Shown one piece after another: positions 29,084 through 38,616 of a DNA stretch of 64,000 nucleotides. The stretch comes from Rhodococcus wratislaviensis (GTDB lineage Bacteria; Actinomycetota; Actinomycetes; Mycobacteriales; Mycobacteriaceae): assembly GCF_900455735.1 (NCBI RefSeq), contig NZ_UAUI01000015.1:37102-101101 (forward strand), read 5' to 3'. Position numbers and translations under genes: made by a program. The notes beneath the pieces are model-generated. The model was not told the origin of the DNA. It worked only from the letters and a program-made list of their open reading frames with translations, and searched no databases. Numbering within the stretch: the stretch's first letter is position 1; each line of letters starts with the position of its first letter.

Positions 29084-29164
29084 GCAAAGCCACCTCTCCC
29101 ACGCCGAACAGCTGTTCGATAGCTTAGCCGTGGGGTCGGACGAGTCGGCGCACCAACACGCAGG

Positions 29165-29207
29165 ACGGCGCGGGGCGGGCGAGCACCGCTCCCCCACCCC
29201 GCGCCGT
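29165..29207 (-). terminator. intrinsic terminator after yebC
   Basis: An 11-bp perfect stem (29165-29175 with 29197-29207, ACGGCGCGGGG) encloses a 21-base loop that can itself form a short GAGC/GCTC hairpin. It lies 13 bases past the yebC stop on the minus strand and separates yebC from ruvCAB. Confidence 0.8.
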
Positions 29208-29219
29208 GCGTCGTGCGAT

Positions 29220-29972
29220 CTAGTCGTCGAGCTCCGCGAGCACCTCGTCGGACAGGTCGACGTTGGTGTAGACGTTCTGGACGTCGTCGGACTCCTCGAG
29301 CGCGTCGACGAGCTTGAACACCTTGCGGGCTCCGTCGGCGTCGACCGGGACCTCGACGGACGCGCGGAAGTCGGCCTCGGCGGAGTCGTAGTCGATTCCC
29401 GCCTCCTGCAGTGCGCTGCGGACGGCGACGAGGTCGGTGGGCTCGCTCACGATCTCGAACGTGTCGCCGAGGTCGGTGACCTCTTCGGCACCCGCGTCGA
29501 GGACCGCCATCAGCACGTCGTCCTCGGACTGGTCACCCTTCTCCAGGGTGACGACGCCCTTGCGCGTGAACAGGTAGGATACGGAACCCGGGTCGGCCAT
29601 GTTGCCGCCGTTGCGGGTCATCGCGGTACGTACCTCGCCGGCCGCGCGGTTGCGGTTGTCGGTCAGGCACTCGATGAGGACGGCGACACCGTTGGGTCCG
29701 TAGCCCTCGTACATGATGGTCTGCCAGTCGGCGCCGCCCGCTTCTTCACCGGCGCCGCGCTTGCGCGCGCGCTCGATGTTGTCGTTGGGGACCGACGTCT
29801 TCTTGGCCTTCTGGATGGCGTCGTACAGGGTGGGATTTCCCGCAGGATCGCCACCGCCGGTACGGGCCGCCACCTCGATGTTCTTGATCAGCTTCGCGAA
29901 GGCTTTGCCACGCTTGGCATCGATCACAGCCTTCTTGTGCTTGGTGGTGGCCCATTTGGAGTGGCCGCTCAT
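29220..29972 (-). CDS. yebC: YebC/PmpR-family regulatory protein (TACO1-like)
   Basis: A 250-residue protein of the widely conserved YebC/TACO1 family, once annotated as a DNA-binding regulator. Recent work on the family points to a role in translation, assisting ribosomes at proline-rich stretches. It begins with the invariant [20 protein letters not shown] and contains [17 protein letters not shown]. The length is standard. It is followed by a terminator, and its upstream neighbour on the minus strand is pdxT, beyond the inserted GntR pair. Confidence 0.95.
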   Translation of the reverse strand: MSGHSKWATTKHKKAVIDAKRGKAFAKLIKNIEVAARTGGGDPAGNPTLYDAIQKAKKTSVPNDNIERARKRGAGEEAGGADWQTIMYEGYGPNGVAVLIECLTDNRNRAAGEVRTAMTRNGGNMADPGSVSYLFTRKGVVTLEKGDQSEDDVLMAVLDAGAEEVTDLGDTFEIVSEPTDLVAVRSALQEAGIDYDSAEADFRASVEVPVDADGARKVFKLVDALEESDDVQNVYTNVDLSDEVLAELDD

Positions 29973-30097
29973 GCGATTCAAGCCCCTTTCCTGCTGCCTT
30001 TGGCACGCCGAATGCGCGGTTTCAGCTTTGACGATGTTACCCGCAGCCCGGCCGCCCCTGTGCGTTCCCGGGGTAACAACTCGCATAAGTCGGCATT

Positions 30098-30116
30098 GTT
30101 TGCATAGAATGCAAAC
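30098..30116. promoter_or_regulatory. perfect palindrome at GntR start, probable operator with overlapping -10
   Basis: GTTTGCAT-AGA-ATGCAAAC ends one base before the GntR ATG. It contains a -10-like TAGAAT (30105-30110) placed so that transcription could begin at the ATG itself. This is the expected layout for an autorepressed, leaderless GntR gene. Confidence 0.7.
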
Positions 30117-30473
30117 ATGTTGATGCGGGTCGACCACAGCTCCACCACCCCACTGGGTGAACAGATCGCGGCCAATGTGCGCGGCGCGTTCCTGCGCGGC
30201 GAGATCGGCGCGGGCGACCGGCTGCCCTCTGCCCGGGCGCTGGCCGAGTCCATCGACGTCAACCTCCACACCGTGCTGCGCGCGTACGCCGCGCTGCGCG
30301 ACGAGGGCCTGATCGACCTCCGCCGGGGCCGGGGCGCCGTCGTCCGCGCCGACACGGACCCGGTACGCACCGGATTGACCGAAGCCGCACGCGCTTTCGT
30401 GTCCGAGGCACGACGCCTCGGACTCGACACCGAACAAATGCTCGACGTGATCAAGGAGACCACCAGACAATGA
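30117..30473 (+). CDS. GntR-family regulator, YtrA-like
   Basis: A 118-residue short GntR protein. It has a winged helix-turn-helix ([20 protein letters not shown], then [20 protein letters not shown]) and only a small C-terminal helical dimerisation part, which is the YtrA subfamily pattern. There is no ligand domain. Members typically control an adjacent membrane protein or ABC operon and themselves. It is coupled to the next gene through ATGA. The palindrome just upstream is the likely binding site. Confidence 0.9.
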   Translation: MLMRVDHSSTTPLGEQIAANVRGAFLRGEIGAGDRLPSARALAESIDVNLHTVLRAYAALRDEGLIDLRRGRGAVVRADTDPVRTGLTEAARAFVSEARRLGLDTEQMLDVIKETTRQ

Positions 30474-31390
30474 CGACCTCCCGCACGCGGCTCCTCGCCG
30501 CGACCTCGGCCGTGCCCCTCCTCGCGCTCGTGATCGCGAGACTCGCGTGGAGCGGCGAACTGCCGCCGGTGGTGGCCAGCCACTGGTCCGGCACCGAACC
30601 CGACCGATTCAGCGACACGACCACCTACTTCTGGATCGCTGCCGCCGTCTGCGCGGCCGCCGCCGTGACCGCCGGCGTCGTGGCGGCGCGGGTCCGCACC
30701 GACGCCGCGCTCTGGCTTCCCGCCACCGTTCTCATCGGGTGGACGGTGGCCACCGCCTGGATCGTCAGCGTCGCTGCCACGATCGACGCGGGCTCGCCCG
30801 AGGCCGCAACGCTGGGCTGGTGGATCGTGGTTCCCCTCCTGGGAATCCTGTGGGCGATCGCGACGTTCGCCCTGCTCCCCCGGACGTCGCATTCCACGGA
30901 GAACGCTGCAGCGCCGACGCTGCCCGTCCCGCTGGGTCCCGGCGAACGCGCAGCCTGGACCGGATTTGCCCACGGGCGGTGGGCGGGCGTGCTCGCTCTC
31001 GCCATGGCCGTGGCCGCCGTCGTCTCCGCGCTGGTGGGAGCGCTCTGGCTCGCCGTCCTGTTCCTCGTCCTGGCGGTCGCCGCCGGCGGCTTCGCGTCCG
31101 TGACCGTGCAGATCGACCGCACGGGACTCACCCTGTCGTCGTGGAACGTCCGCTGGCGGAGGATCCCGCTCGACTCCGTCGACGAGGCCCGGGTCACCGA
31201 GATCCGGCCCGCGGAATGGGGCGGCTGGGGCTACCGCTTCACGCCGCGCGGGACCGCGGTCGTGATCCGCGCCGGCGACGGCATCGTGGTGACCCGCACC
31301 GGCGGCCGCCCGTTCGCGGTCACCGTGGACGGCGCCGCGCAGGGTGCGGCGCTCCTCAACTCGCTCGTCGCACCCCGTCCGGCGAGCTAG
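30470..31390 (+). CDS. DUF1648-type membrane protein
   Basis: A 306-residue membrane protein with about six hydrophobic segments. The N-terminal region has the DUF1648 signature ([19 protein letters not shown]). DUF1648 proteins regularly follow YtrA-type GntR regulators. Their function is unknown, with a role in envelope stress or antibiotic response suggested for some. The C-terminal third is soluble ([20 protein letters not shown]) and may be PH-like. Its stop overlaps the convergent pdxT stop by 3 bases (CTAG shared). Confidence 0.82.
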   Translation: MTTSRTRLLAATSAVPLLALVIARLAWSGELPPVVASHWSGTEPDRFSDTTTYFWIAAAVCAAAAVTAGVVAARVRTDAALWLPATVLIGWTVATAWIVSVAATIDAGSPEAATLGWWIVVPLLGILWAIATFALLPRTSHSTENAAAPTLPVPLGPGERAAWTGFAHGRWAGVLALAMAVAAVVSALVGALWLAVLFLVLAVAAGGFASVTVQIDRTGLTLSSWNVRWRRIPLDSVDEARVTEIRPAEWGGWGYRFTPRGTAVVIRAGDGIVVTRTGGRPFAVTVDGAAQGAALLNSLVAPRPAS

Positions 31391-31995
31391 ACCCCGCGGA
31401 CGATGTCGACGAACAACTCGTGCACCCGCCGGTCGCCCGTCACCTCCGGGTGGAACGACGTGGCCACCACGGCGCCCTGCCGGACGGCCACGATCCGTCC
31501 GGCGGCCGCGCCACCCGACTCGGGCACGCGGGCAAGAACCTGCACGTCGTCGCCGACGCGCTCCACCCACGGAGCCCGGATGAACACGGCCCGGATCGGC
31601 TCGCCGACGATGCCCTCGAATTCGAGGTCGGACTCGAAGGAGTCGACCTGACGACCGAAGGCGTTGCGGCGCACCGTCATGTCGATCGCACCGAGGTGCT
31701 GCGCGTCGGGTCTCGTGTCGAGGATCTCGCTCGCGAGGAGAATCATCCCGGCGCAGGACCCGTAGGCGGGCAACCCGTCGCGCAGGCGCGCCTTCAGCGG
31801 CTCGAGCAGTTCGAAGATCTGCAGCAGCTTGCTCATCGTGGTCGACTCGCCGCCCGGGATGACGAGGCCGTCGATCTTGTCGAGCTCCTCCGGGCGCCGG
31901 ATGCCGACGGCGTCGGCACCCGAATCGTTCAGTGCTGCAAGGTGTTCACGGACGTCGCCCTGCAGGGCGAGTACTCCGACGAGGGGACGGGTCAT
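31387..31995 (-). CDS. pdxT: pyridoxal 5'-phosphate synthase glutaminase subunit
   Basis: A 202-residue class I glutamine amidotransferase that supplies ammonia to PdxS. The nucleophile loop is GSCAGMI, PGGES is the oxyanion segment, and the catalytic His-Glu is in TSFHPE. The N-terminal [14 protein letters not shown] is diagnostic. The start overlaps the TesB stop (ATGA), so it is translated with the thioesterase. PdxS lies 2.5 kb upstream, separated by two TesB genes and an opposing gene. Confidence 0.96.
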   Translation of the reverse strand: MTRPLVGVLALQGDVREHLAALNDSGADAVGIRRPEELDKIDGLVIPGGESTTMSKLLQIFELLEPLKARLRDGLPAYGSCAGMILLASEILDTRPDAQHLGAIDMTVRRNAFGRQVDSFESDLEFEGIVGEPIRAVFIRAPWVERVGDDVQVLARVPESGGAAAGRIVAVRQGAVVATSFHPEVTGDRRVHELFVDIVRGV

Positions 31996-32846
31996 GCCAT
32001 GTTTCCTGTCTCGATATCGCGCTTGTCCTGATCGCGCTGGATGCGGGTCAACCCCTCCTGGACGACGGCGGCCACCATGGTGCCGTTCCGGTCGAACATG
32101 CGGCCCTGGGTGAGGGCGCGGCCGAAGCCGGCGGAGGGCGAGGTCTGGTCGTAGAGCAGCCACTCGTCGGCGCGGAACGGGCGCATGAACCACATGGCGT
32201 GATCGAGCGACGCCGTCTGCGTGACCACTCCCGGGTGCGGGACCTTCGACGCACCGAGGAGCGTCATGTCACTGAGGTAGGCGAGCGTGCAGATGTGGAA
32301 GACCTGATCGTCCGGCAGCTTGCTGCGGTACCGCATCCACACCCGTTGCTGCGCGGCGATTCCGGGGGTCTTCCCGGTGGATCCGGGCGGAACGATGCGG
32401 ACGTCCCATTCCTTCCACTCCCGGTAGAGGTCGGTGGCGGCGAACTCCTCGAGGGTCTGTGCGTCGACGAGTTCCTCGGGCGCGGGGACGGACGGCATCG
32501 TGTCCTGATGCTCGATGCCCTCGTCCTCGCTGTGGAACGACGCCGACATGGTGAAGATCGCCTTGCCGTCCTGGATTCCGGTGACGCGCCTCGTACAGAA
32601 GGATCTGCCGTCCCGGATCCGGTCGACCAGGTACACGGTGGGTTTCGCCGGATTTCCGGGGCGCAGGAAGTACCCGTGCAGGGAGTGGACCTTGAATGCC
32701 TCGTCGACGGTACGGACCGCGGACACCAGCGACTGACCCGCGACCTGCCCGCCGAACGTCCTCGTCAGAACAGACGGATGAACCGCGCCGCGGAAGATGT
32801 CCTTCTCCAGCGCTTCGAGTTCGAGAACGTCCTCGATGCTCGCCAT
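31992..32846 (-). CDS. tesB: acyl-CoA thioesterase II (TesB), copy 1
   Basis: A 284-residue double hot-dog thioesterase that hydrolyses acyl-CoA. The family marks are [32 protein letters not shown], the second hot-dog [20 protein letters not shown] and the QEGLTR end. The ribosome-binding site AAGGAGGG is strong. Its place between pdxS and pdxT is shared with mycobacteria as I recall (tesB2). It is paralogous to the gene at 33533-34354. Confidence 0.93.
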   Translation of the reverse strand: MASIEDVLELEALEKDIFRGAVHPSVLTRTFGGQVAGQSLVSAVRTVDEAFKVHSLHGYFLRPGNPAKPTVYLVDRIRDGRSFCTRRVTGIQDGKAIFTMSASFHSEDEGIEHQDTMPSVPAPEELVDAQTLEEFAATDLYREWKEWDVRIVPPGSTGKTPGIAAQQRVWMRYRSKLPDDQVFHICTLAYLSDMTLLGASKVPHPGVVTQTASLDHAMWFMRPFRADEWLLYDQTSPSAGFGRALTQGRMFDRNGTMVAAVVQEGLTRIQRDQDKRDIETGNMA

Positions 32847-32902
32847 GAGCCCTCCTTCTGTGCCTGGTCAAGGTTATCCGCCCGGTTCGGGCTCGAGGCA
32901 CC

Positions 32903-33526
32903 ATGGGTGCCATGACGATGTTCACACCGACGAGCCCGGACGGCCTCGTCGCCCTCGTCTCCGAACGATGCCTCGCCGTTCACGGCAACGCCGTCGTCGC
33001 AATCGACGCTCCCGACGGCGCGCACCCCCTGCCCCTCGCGGACGCGGTGTGCGCGTCGCTGCGGGAGCAGGGCCGCCCATGCGACGTGGTGTCCCTCCAC
33101 GACTACGTCCGGCCCGCCTCCCTGCGGTTCGAGCACGGACGCGACGACGAACTCAGCTACCGCACCCTCTGGTTCGACTACGACGCCCTGAACCGGGAGG
33201 TGGTGCGGTCGATCCGCACCGACCGCCGGTGGTTGCCGCGCCTGTGGGACGAGGACGAGGATCGCTCCGCCCGCTGCGCCCGTGTTCCCGCGGCCGACGG
33301 TCAGGTGCTTCTCGTCGCCGGCCCGATGCTGCTCGGCCGGGACCTCGACTTCGACGTCACCGTGCAACTCCATCTCGGTGAGGGAGCCCTGATGCGCCGA
33401 ACCCCGGCCGATCAACGGTGGACCGTCCCCGCCCTGCTGCGCCGCGCGGCCGACGTCACGGTCGAACCCGACCTGCTGGTGCGGTACGACCATCCGCCGA
33501 GGCCCGCCGTCCGGGCGGGCCGCTGA
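32903..33526 (+). CDS. uridine kinase-like protein with degenerate P-loop
   Basis: A 207-residue protein related by overall layout to uridine kinase-like P-loop proteins (AVVAIDAPDG near residue 30, LHDYVRPASLRFEHGRDDEL, then LLVAGPMLL). The expected GxxGxGK[ST] loop reads DGAHPLPLAD and lacks the lysine, so ATP binding by the standard mode is doubtful. It may be a pseudoenzyme or a diverged transferase. The start could also be the ATG at 32912. It is inserted on the opposite strand between the two tesB genes. Confidence 0.6.
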   Translation: MGAMTMFTPTSPDGLVALVSERCLAVHGNAVVAIDAPDGAHPLPLADAVCASLREQGRPCDVVSLHDYVRPASLRFEHGRDDELSYRTLWFDYDALNREVVRSIRTDRRWLPRLWDEDEDRSARCARVPAADGQVLLVAGPMLLGRDLDFDVTVQLHLGEGALMRRTPADQRWTVPALLRRAADVTVEPDLLVRYDHPPRPAVRAGR

Positions 33527-33532
33527 GCCCGC

Positions 33533-34354
33533 TCACGTCGTGCGCAGGAACCGGGTCAGCCCTTCCTGCACGACGGCGGCGACCAGGTTGCCCTTCCGGT
33601 CGAAGATCCGTCCCTGCGCGAGCGCCCGACCGAAACCGGCGGACGGTGACGTCTGGTCGTACAGCAGCCACTCGTCGGCCCGGAACGGCCGCAGAAACCA
33701 CAGCGCGTGATCGAGTGAGGCACCGTTGATCTCGACTCCGGGGTGCGGGGTCATGGCGGAACCGATCAGCGTCATGTCGCTCATGTAGGCCAGTGCGCAG
33801 ACGTGGAAGACGGGGTCGTCGGGCAGCGTCTTGCGGGACCGGAACCACGCCTGCTGCTGAGCGGCCGCACCGCGCCGGCGGTCGACCTCGCCGTGTCCGA
33901 CCATCCGGATGTCCCAGTCGGACCACTCCTGGGCGAGCCAGGCGATCTCCGGGTCGTCGGAGTCACTGGCGAACGGCAGCGTGTCGGGCGGCGGGACCAC
34001 GGGCATCTCGTCCTGGTGCCCGATGCCCTCGTCCTCGACCTGGAACGACGCCGACATCGTGAAGATCGCCTGACCGTCCTGGACGGCGCTGACCCGTCTG
34101 GTGACGAACGACCGGCCGTCCCGGATGCGGTCCACGAGGTACACGATGGGCATCGTGGGGTTTCCGGGGCGGAGGAAGTAGCCGTGCAGCGAATGCACCA
34201 TGAAGCGGGGGTCGACCGTGCGGACCGCCGCCACCAGCGCCTGACCGGCCACCTGCCCACCGAACGTGCGGGGAAGCATGGTCTCGGTCGCTATGCCTCG
34301 GAAGATGTTCTCCTCGAGGCGTTCCACTTCCAGGATCTCTTCGATCGTCGCCAT
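33533..34354 (-). CDS. acyl-CoA thioesterase II (TesB), copy 2
   Basis: A 273-residue double hot-dog thioesterase, clearly paralogous to the copy at 31992-32846. The two share [42 protein letters not shown] and [11 protein letters not shown]. It has an AAGGGG ribosome-binding site. The spacing and strand suggest an old tandem duplication followed by insertion of the opposing kinase-like gene. The substrate range is unknown and may differ in chain length from copy 1. Confidence 0.92.
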   Translation of the reverse strand: MATIEEILEVERLEENIFRGIATETMLPRTFGGQVAGQALVAAVRTVDPRFMVHSLHGYFLRPGNPTMPIVYLVDRIRDGRSFVTRRVSAVQDGQAIFTMSASFQVEDEGIGHQDEMPVVPPPDTLPFASDSDDPEIAWLAQEWSDWDIRMVGHGEVDRRRGAAAQQQAWFRSRKTLPDDPVFHVCALAYMSDMTLIGSAMTPHPGVEINGASLDHALWFLRPFRADEWLLYDQTSPSAGFGRALAQGRIFDRKGNLVAAVVQEGLTRFLRTT

Positions 34355-34417
34355 CCACGGCCCCTTCCGATGCTCGTCCGCTGACACTCTCACACGGGTC
34401 CCGGGCACCGGCACACC

Positions 34418-34455
34418 GCACCGCACGAGGCCCGGGTCGGGGCCTCGTGCGGTGC
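34418..34455 (-). terminator. intrinsic terminator after pdxS, 16-bp stem
   Basis: Arms 34418-34433 and 34440-34455 pair perfectly (GCACCGCACGAGGCCC) around a 6-base loop. It lies about 60 bases past the pdxS stop on the minus strand and isolates pdxS from the tesB-pdxT genes. Confidence 0.88.
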
Positions 34456-34513
34456 GAACGGAAGCAGTGCTGCGCCGGGAGCGCCGCGACCGATCACCGA
34501 TCGATCGCGGGGA

Positions 34514-35416
34514 TCACCAGCCGCGTTCGGCGAGCCGGTGCGGGACGGGGATGTCGTCGACGTTGATCCCGACCATCGCCTCACCCAGACCGCGGGACAC
34601 CTTCGCCAGCACGTCCGGGTCGTCGAAGAACGTGGTCGCCTTCACGATCGCCGCGGCCCGCTCGGCCGGGTTACCGGACTTGAAGATGCCCGACCCGACG
34701 AACACACCCTCCGCACCGAGCTGCATCATCATCGCCGCATCCGCCGGGGTCGCGATACCACCGGCGGTGAACATCGTGACCGGCAACTTCCCGGCCTTCG
34801 CGACCTCGACGACCAGGTCGTACGGCGCCTGCAGCTCCTTCGCCGCCACATACAGCTCGTCCTCGCTCAGCGAGGTCAACCGGCGGATCTCCCCACCGAT
34901 CGTCCGCATGTGCGTGGTCGCGTTCGACACGTCACCGGTACCGGCCTCACCCTTGGACCGGATCATCGCCGCACCCTCGGTGATCCGGCGCAGCGCCTCA
35001 CCGAGATTGGTGGCACCACAGACGAACGGAACCGTGAACTGCCACTTGTCGATGTGGTTCGCGTAATCGGCCGGGGTCAGCACCTCGGACTCGTCGACGT
35101 AGTCGACCCCGAGGGACTGCAGGATCTGCGCCTCCACGAAGTGCCCGATCCGGGCCTTGGCCATCACCGGGATCGACACCGCGGAGATGATGCCGTCGAT
35201 CATGTCCGGATCGCTCATCCGGGACACCCCACCCTGCGCGCGGATGTCCGCGGGCACCCGCTCGAGCGCCATCACCGCGACCGCACCGGCATCCTCGGCG
35301 ATCTTCGCCTGATCGGGGGTGACGACGTCCATGATGACCCCGCCCTTCAACATCTCGGCCATGCCACGCTTGACGCGGGCCGTACCGGTGGTGGGGGTGG
35401 TGTCGGGGGTGCTCAC
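34514..35416 (-). CDS. pdxS: pyridoxal 5'-phosphate synthase subunit PdxS
   Basis: A 300-residue TIM-barrel synthase that makes PLP from ribose 5-phosphate, glyceraldehyde 3-phosphate and ammonia. [19 protein letters not shown] is the family N-terminus, [12 protein letters not shown] follows, and the catalytic Lys lies in VMAKARIGH. The GTG start at 35416 has AGGAG at good spacing. A longer in-frame ATG would prepend 15 non-conserved residues. A -10-like TAGAAT lies on the minus strand at 35495-35500. Transcription ends at the hairpin at 34418-34455, so pdxS and pdxT are probably not on the same transcript. Confidence 0.97.
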   Translation of the reverse strand: MSTPDTTPTTGTARVKRGMAEMLKGGVIMDVVTPDQAKIAEDAGAVAVMALERVPADIRAQGGVSRMSDPDMIDGIISAVSIPVMAKARIGHFVEAQILQSLGVDYVDESEVLTPADYANHIDKWQFTVPFVCGATNLGEALRRITEGAAMIRSKGEAGTGDVSNATTHMRTIGGEIRRLTSLSEDELYVAAKELQAPYDLVVEVAKAGKLPVTMFTAGGIATPADAAMMMQLGAEGVFVGSGIFKSGNPAERAAAIVKATTFFDDPDVLAKVSRGLGEAMVGINVDDIPVPHRLAERGW

Positions 35417-35567
35417 AGCGAACTCCTGGGTTGTGGCGTGGATTGACTTCGAAAGCGGCATGCGTGAGCGACGACGTTCACGCTGCAGTACCCGATTCTA
35501 GGACGAGCGGCGGTCCAGTTCCGTAGCCAGTCCGCGATTGCTGGCTTTCTCCGGATCTGCGGGCGGC

Positions 35568-36590
35568 TCAGGTGATCGCGCGCACCTCGGGTTCGTCCGC
35601 GGCCGAGGCCACCGCGCCTGCCTCGTCGAGGAGGTCCGCGAGGTCGTGCGGATACACGGCTTCACCTGCTGCCGCCAGTTCACGCACCGTGTCCGCGGTG
35701 CACCACCGGTGACCGGTGATGGTGCGGTTCTCGAGTTCGGTGAAGCCCCCGTGGTGCGGCTCGAACCCGTCGGTGCGCAGCGCGAAGAACAGTTCCTCGG
35801 AGCGGATCAGCTGCCCGTTCCAGGAGAAGATGGCCACCCGCCGCCACATCGGTCCGCGCAGCGATTCGGGCGACGCGCTGTGCCCCGTCTCCTCGGCGAT
35901 CTCCCGGACCGCGGCGGCCCGCAGGTTCTCCCCCTTCTCGACGGCGCCGCCGATCGTGAACCAGTAGTAGATGTCGGGGACGGTCGGGTCGTGCCCCCGG
36001 AGCAGCAGGACCCGGCCCTCACCGTCGAGCAGCACCACCCGGGCGGAGGTCCGGACGGAGTCGAGAGCCAGACCTTCGGTGACCGCCGCGGCGGACGAGC
36101 GTTCGGTGATCTCGAAGTACGTCGGCAGCGGGGCCGTGCCCCCGAGGTGCAGCCATCGGACAGGACGCCGGGTGCGGAGTGCGAGGGTGTCGCGGACGGC
36201 GTCGTTGTGGAAACGGCGGGCGATCAGCACCCGCGCCTCCGAATCGGCGAGTTCCGCCACCAATTGGGGGCGCAGGGTCTCCGGGTCGAGGGACGAGAGC
36301 GCACTCGACAACGCGTTCTCGGCGATCTCCCGGTCGGCCCGGTCCGACTGTTCGGCCCGGGCCGCCAGCGCGGCCAGCGACCTGCCCTCGGGTGGGTCCA
36401 TCGCCGCGGCCGCCGCCCGCACGACCACCGCCCGCCGGGCGAGAGCCGCGTCGAGGGCCTGCCAGGACAGGTCGGAGCGGACGTGCAGGCGGTCGAGGCG
36501 GTTGGCCGTTCCGTACGCCCACAGGCCGATCGCCAGGACGACGGCGGCGACCAGGGCGAGGACCAGGATCGTGAGGGCGGAGAACGTCAC
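35568..36590 (-). CDS. membrane-anchored Nudix hydrolase with LemA-like N-terminal region
   Basis: A 340-residue protein. It has an N-terminal transmembrane helix (ALTILVLALVAAVVLAIGLW) and a helical LemA-like stretch up to about residue 170, followed by a Nudix domain with the complete box GGAVEKGENLRAAAVREIAE followed by ETG. Nudix enzymes cleave nucleoside diphosphate-X compounds. Its fixed place at the end of the phosphatidylinositol mannoside operon (mycobacterial Rv2609c position) suggests a link to sugar-nucleotide or lipid metabolism, but the substrate is unknown. The GTG start overlaps the pimA stop. Confidence 0.88.
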   Translation of the reverse strand: MTFSALTILVLALVAAVVLAIGLWAYGTANRLDRLHVRSDLSWQALDAALARRAVVVRAAAAAMDPPEGRSLAALAARAEQSDRADREIAENALSSALSSLDPETLRPQLVAELADSEARVLIARRFHNDAVRDTLALRTRRPVRWLHLGGTAPLPTYFEITERSSAAAVTEGLALDSVRTSARVVLLDGEGRVLLLRGHDPTVPDIYYWFTIGGAVEKGENLRAAAVREIAEETGHSASPESLRGPMWRRVAIFSWNGQLIRSEELFFALRTDGFEPHHGGFTELENRTITGHRWCTADTVRELAAAGEAVYPHDLADLLDEAGAVASAADEPEVRAIT

Positions 36591-37714
36591 GAGCCAACCT
36601 CCCGGACGCCGTCGCGGCCGACGGTGACGGTCTCGTAGACACGCAGGATCTGTTCGGCCACCACCGGCCAGTCGTATTCGGTGACCACCGTCCGGCCGAC
36701 GTCGGTGAGTGCGGCGCTGCGCTCGGGGTCGCCGAGCACCGAGTCGATCCCGGCGGCGAGCGCCGCCGAATCCCCGACCGGCACCAGCACGCCTGCCTGC
36801 CCGTCCCGCAGAACCCGGCGGAACGCGTCCAGTTCGCTCGCCACGACGGCAGCTCCCGCGGCCATCGCCTCCACCAGCACGATGCCGAAGCTCTCCCCGC
36901 CGAGGTTGGGTGCGCAGTACACGTCGGCGCTCCGCAGCGCCGACGCCTTCTCGGCGTCGTCGACCTGGCCGAGAAGACGCAGGTGCCCGAATACCGGGCC
37001 GGCCTCGCGACGCAGCTTGTCCTCGTCGCCGCGGCCGACCACCAGCACCTCGAGGTCGGGATACTTCTCCACCAAGGTCGGCAGCGCCTTCAACAGCACC
37101 GCCATGCCCTTGCGGGGCTCGTCGTAGCGTCCGAGGAAGAGAATGGTCTTTCCGGGTCGTGGGTAGCCGGGCAGCGGCTCCGCGTTCGCGAACGCCGGGA
37201 CGTCGACGCCGTTGGGGATCTCGACCGCATCGGAACCGAGTGACTCCACCTGCCAGCGTCGCGCCAGTTCCGACACCGCGATTCGTCCGCTGATCCTCTC
37301 CAGGTAGGGCTGGAGCACACCCTGAAACGTGCTCAGCACCAACGACTTCGTGGTCGACGTGTGGAACGTCGCCACAATGGGCCCCTCGGCCACGCGCATG
37401 GCGAGCATCGACAAGCTCGGCGCGTTGGGCTCGTGGATGTGCAGGACGTCGAAGTTGTTGTCCGAGATCCAGCGCCTGACGCGGGCGCTCGCGGCCGGGC
37501 CGAAACTCAGCCGGGCGACCGAACCGTTGTAGGGAATGGCGAGGGCACGTCCTGCGGAGACGACGAAGTCCGGCAGGTCGATGTCGTCGGACGCCGGGGC
37601 CAGGACGCTCACCTTGTGCCCACGCTCGATCAGGACCTCCGCGAGGTCGACGACGTGGGCCTGCACTCCGCCCGGGACATCGAACGAGTACGGGCAGACC
37701 ATTCCGATCTTCAC
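36587..37714 (-). CDS. pimA: phosphatidylinositol alpha-mannosyltransferase
   Basis: A 375-residue GT4 glycosyltransferase that adds the first mannose from GDP-mannose to phosphatidylinositol at the inner face of the membrane. The N-terminal MVCPYSFDVPGGVQAHV and the donor-site ESFGIVLVEAMAAGA are diagnostic. The GTG start overlaps the acyltransferase stop. The order pgsA-patA-pimA is the standard PIM operon of mycolic-acid bacteria and supports the assignment. Confidence 0.95.
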   Translation of the reverse strand: MKIGMVCPYSFDVPGGVQAHVVDLAEVLIERGHKVSVLAPASDDIDLPDFVVSAGRALAIPYNGSVARLSFGPAASARVRRWISDNNFDVLHIHEPNAPSLSMLAMRVAEGPIVATFHTSTTKSLVLSTFQGVLQPYLERISGRIAVSELARRWQVESLGSDAVEIPNGVDVPAFANAEPLPGYPRPGKTILFLGRYDEPRKGMAVLLKALPTLVEKYPDLEVLVVGRGDEDKLRREAGPVFGHLRLLGQVDDAEKASALRSADVYCAPNLGGESFGIVLVEAMAAGAAVVASELDAFRRVLRDGQAGVLVPVGDSAALAAGIDSVLGDPERSAALTDVGRTVVTEYDWPVVAEQILRVYETVTVGRDGVREVGS

Positions 37715-38616
37715 GAGTTCTCCATGCGGGAGAGCCTCGCCTGGGACAGGTCGGAGAGCCACAGCGGCTGGAGCATGTGCCAGTCCTCGGGATGTGCCGC
37801 GATGTTGGCCTCGAACCGGTCCGCCAGGGCCTGGGTCGCCGCGAACACCCCGTCGGTGGTGTCGATCGGCGGGTCTATGCGGAAACCCCACCCGCCGTCC
37901 GTGAACCAGCAGTGCACCGGCAACAGCGGCGCGCCGGTGTCGATCGCCAACTTGGCGGGACCGGCGGGCATGCGCGTCGGTTCCCCGAAGAACGTCACCG
38001 GGACACCCTTCTTCGCCAGGTCGCGTTCACCGAGCAGACACACGATCCCGTTGCCGCGCAGTCGCGCCGACAGTTCCACGAACGGTGGGTGCTCTCCCCC
38101 GCTGAGCGGGAAGATCTCGAAACCGAGCCCTTCGCGGTAGTCGACGAACCGCTGGTACAGCGACTCGGGCTTCAAACGCTCGGCGACCGTGGACAGACCG
38201 CCCCAGTGCTGGGCGCACCACACGCCTGCCATGTCCCAGTTGCCGCTGTGCGGCAGTGCCAGAATCGCGCCTCGGCCTGCTTCCTTCGCGGCGTCGAGGT
38301 GTTTCTGCCCTTCGATCAGCTCGTCGAGGGCGGCGCCGGTCTTCACGAGGTCCATCGACGGCAGCCGGAAAGCCTCCCGCCAGTAGCGCGCGTAGGACCG
38401 CATCGAGGCCCGCATCAGGGTGTCCGGCACCTCGGCCGCGGACACACCCAGCACACGGGCGAGATTGCGGCGCAACTGTTCCGGGCCGCCGTTCCGGACG
38501 GCGAGGTCGGCTCCCCTGTCGAACAGGGTGACCGCGGCCTTCTCGGGTAGCGCACGGACCAGCCGCCAGCCGGCCGCGTACCCCAGGTCGCTGATGCGTT
38601 CCGACAGTCCGCTCAC
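37711..38616 (-). CDS. patA: phosphatidylinositol mannoside acyltransferase
   Basis: A 301-residue LpxL/HtrB-fold acyltransferase. The catalytic His-Asp-type motif appears as LPHSGNWDMAG near residue 115, and ERDLAKKGVPVTFFGEPTRM follows. PatA transfers a palmitoyl group to the 6-position of the mannose added by PimA. It is coupled to both neighbours through GTGA overlaps. Confidence 0.94.
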   Translation of the reverse strand: MSGLSERISDLGYAAGWRLVRALPEKAAVTLFDRGADLAVRNGGPEQLRRNLARVLGVSAAEVPDTLMRASMRSYARYWREAFRLPSMDLVKTGAALDELIEGQKHLDAAKEAGRGAILALPHSGNWDMAGVWCAQHWGGLSTVAERLKPESLYQRFVDYREGLGFEIFPLSGGEHPPFVELSARLRGNGIVCLLGERDLAKKGVPVTFFGEPTRMPAGPAKLAIDTGAPLLPVHCWFTDGGWGFRIDPPIDTTDGVFAATQALADRFEANIAAHPEDWHMLQPLWLSDLSQARLSRMENS

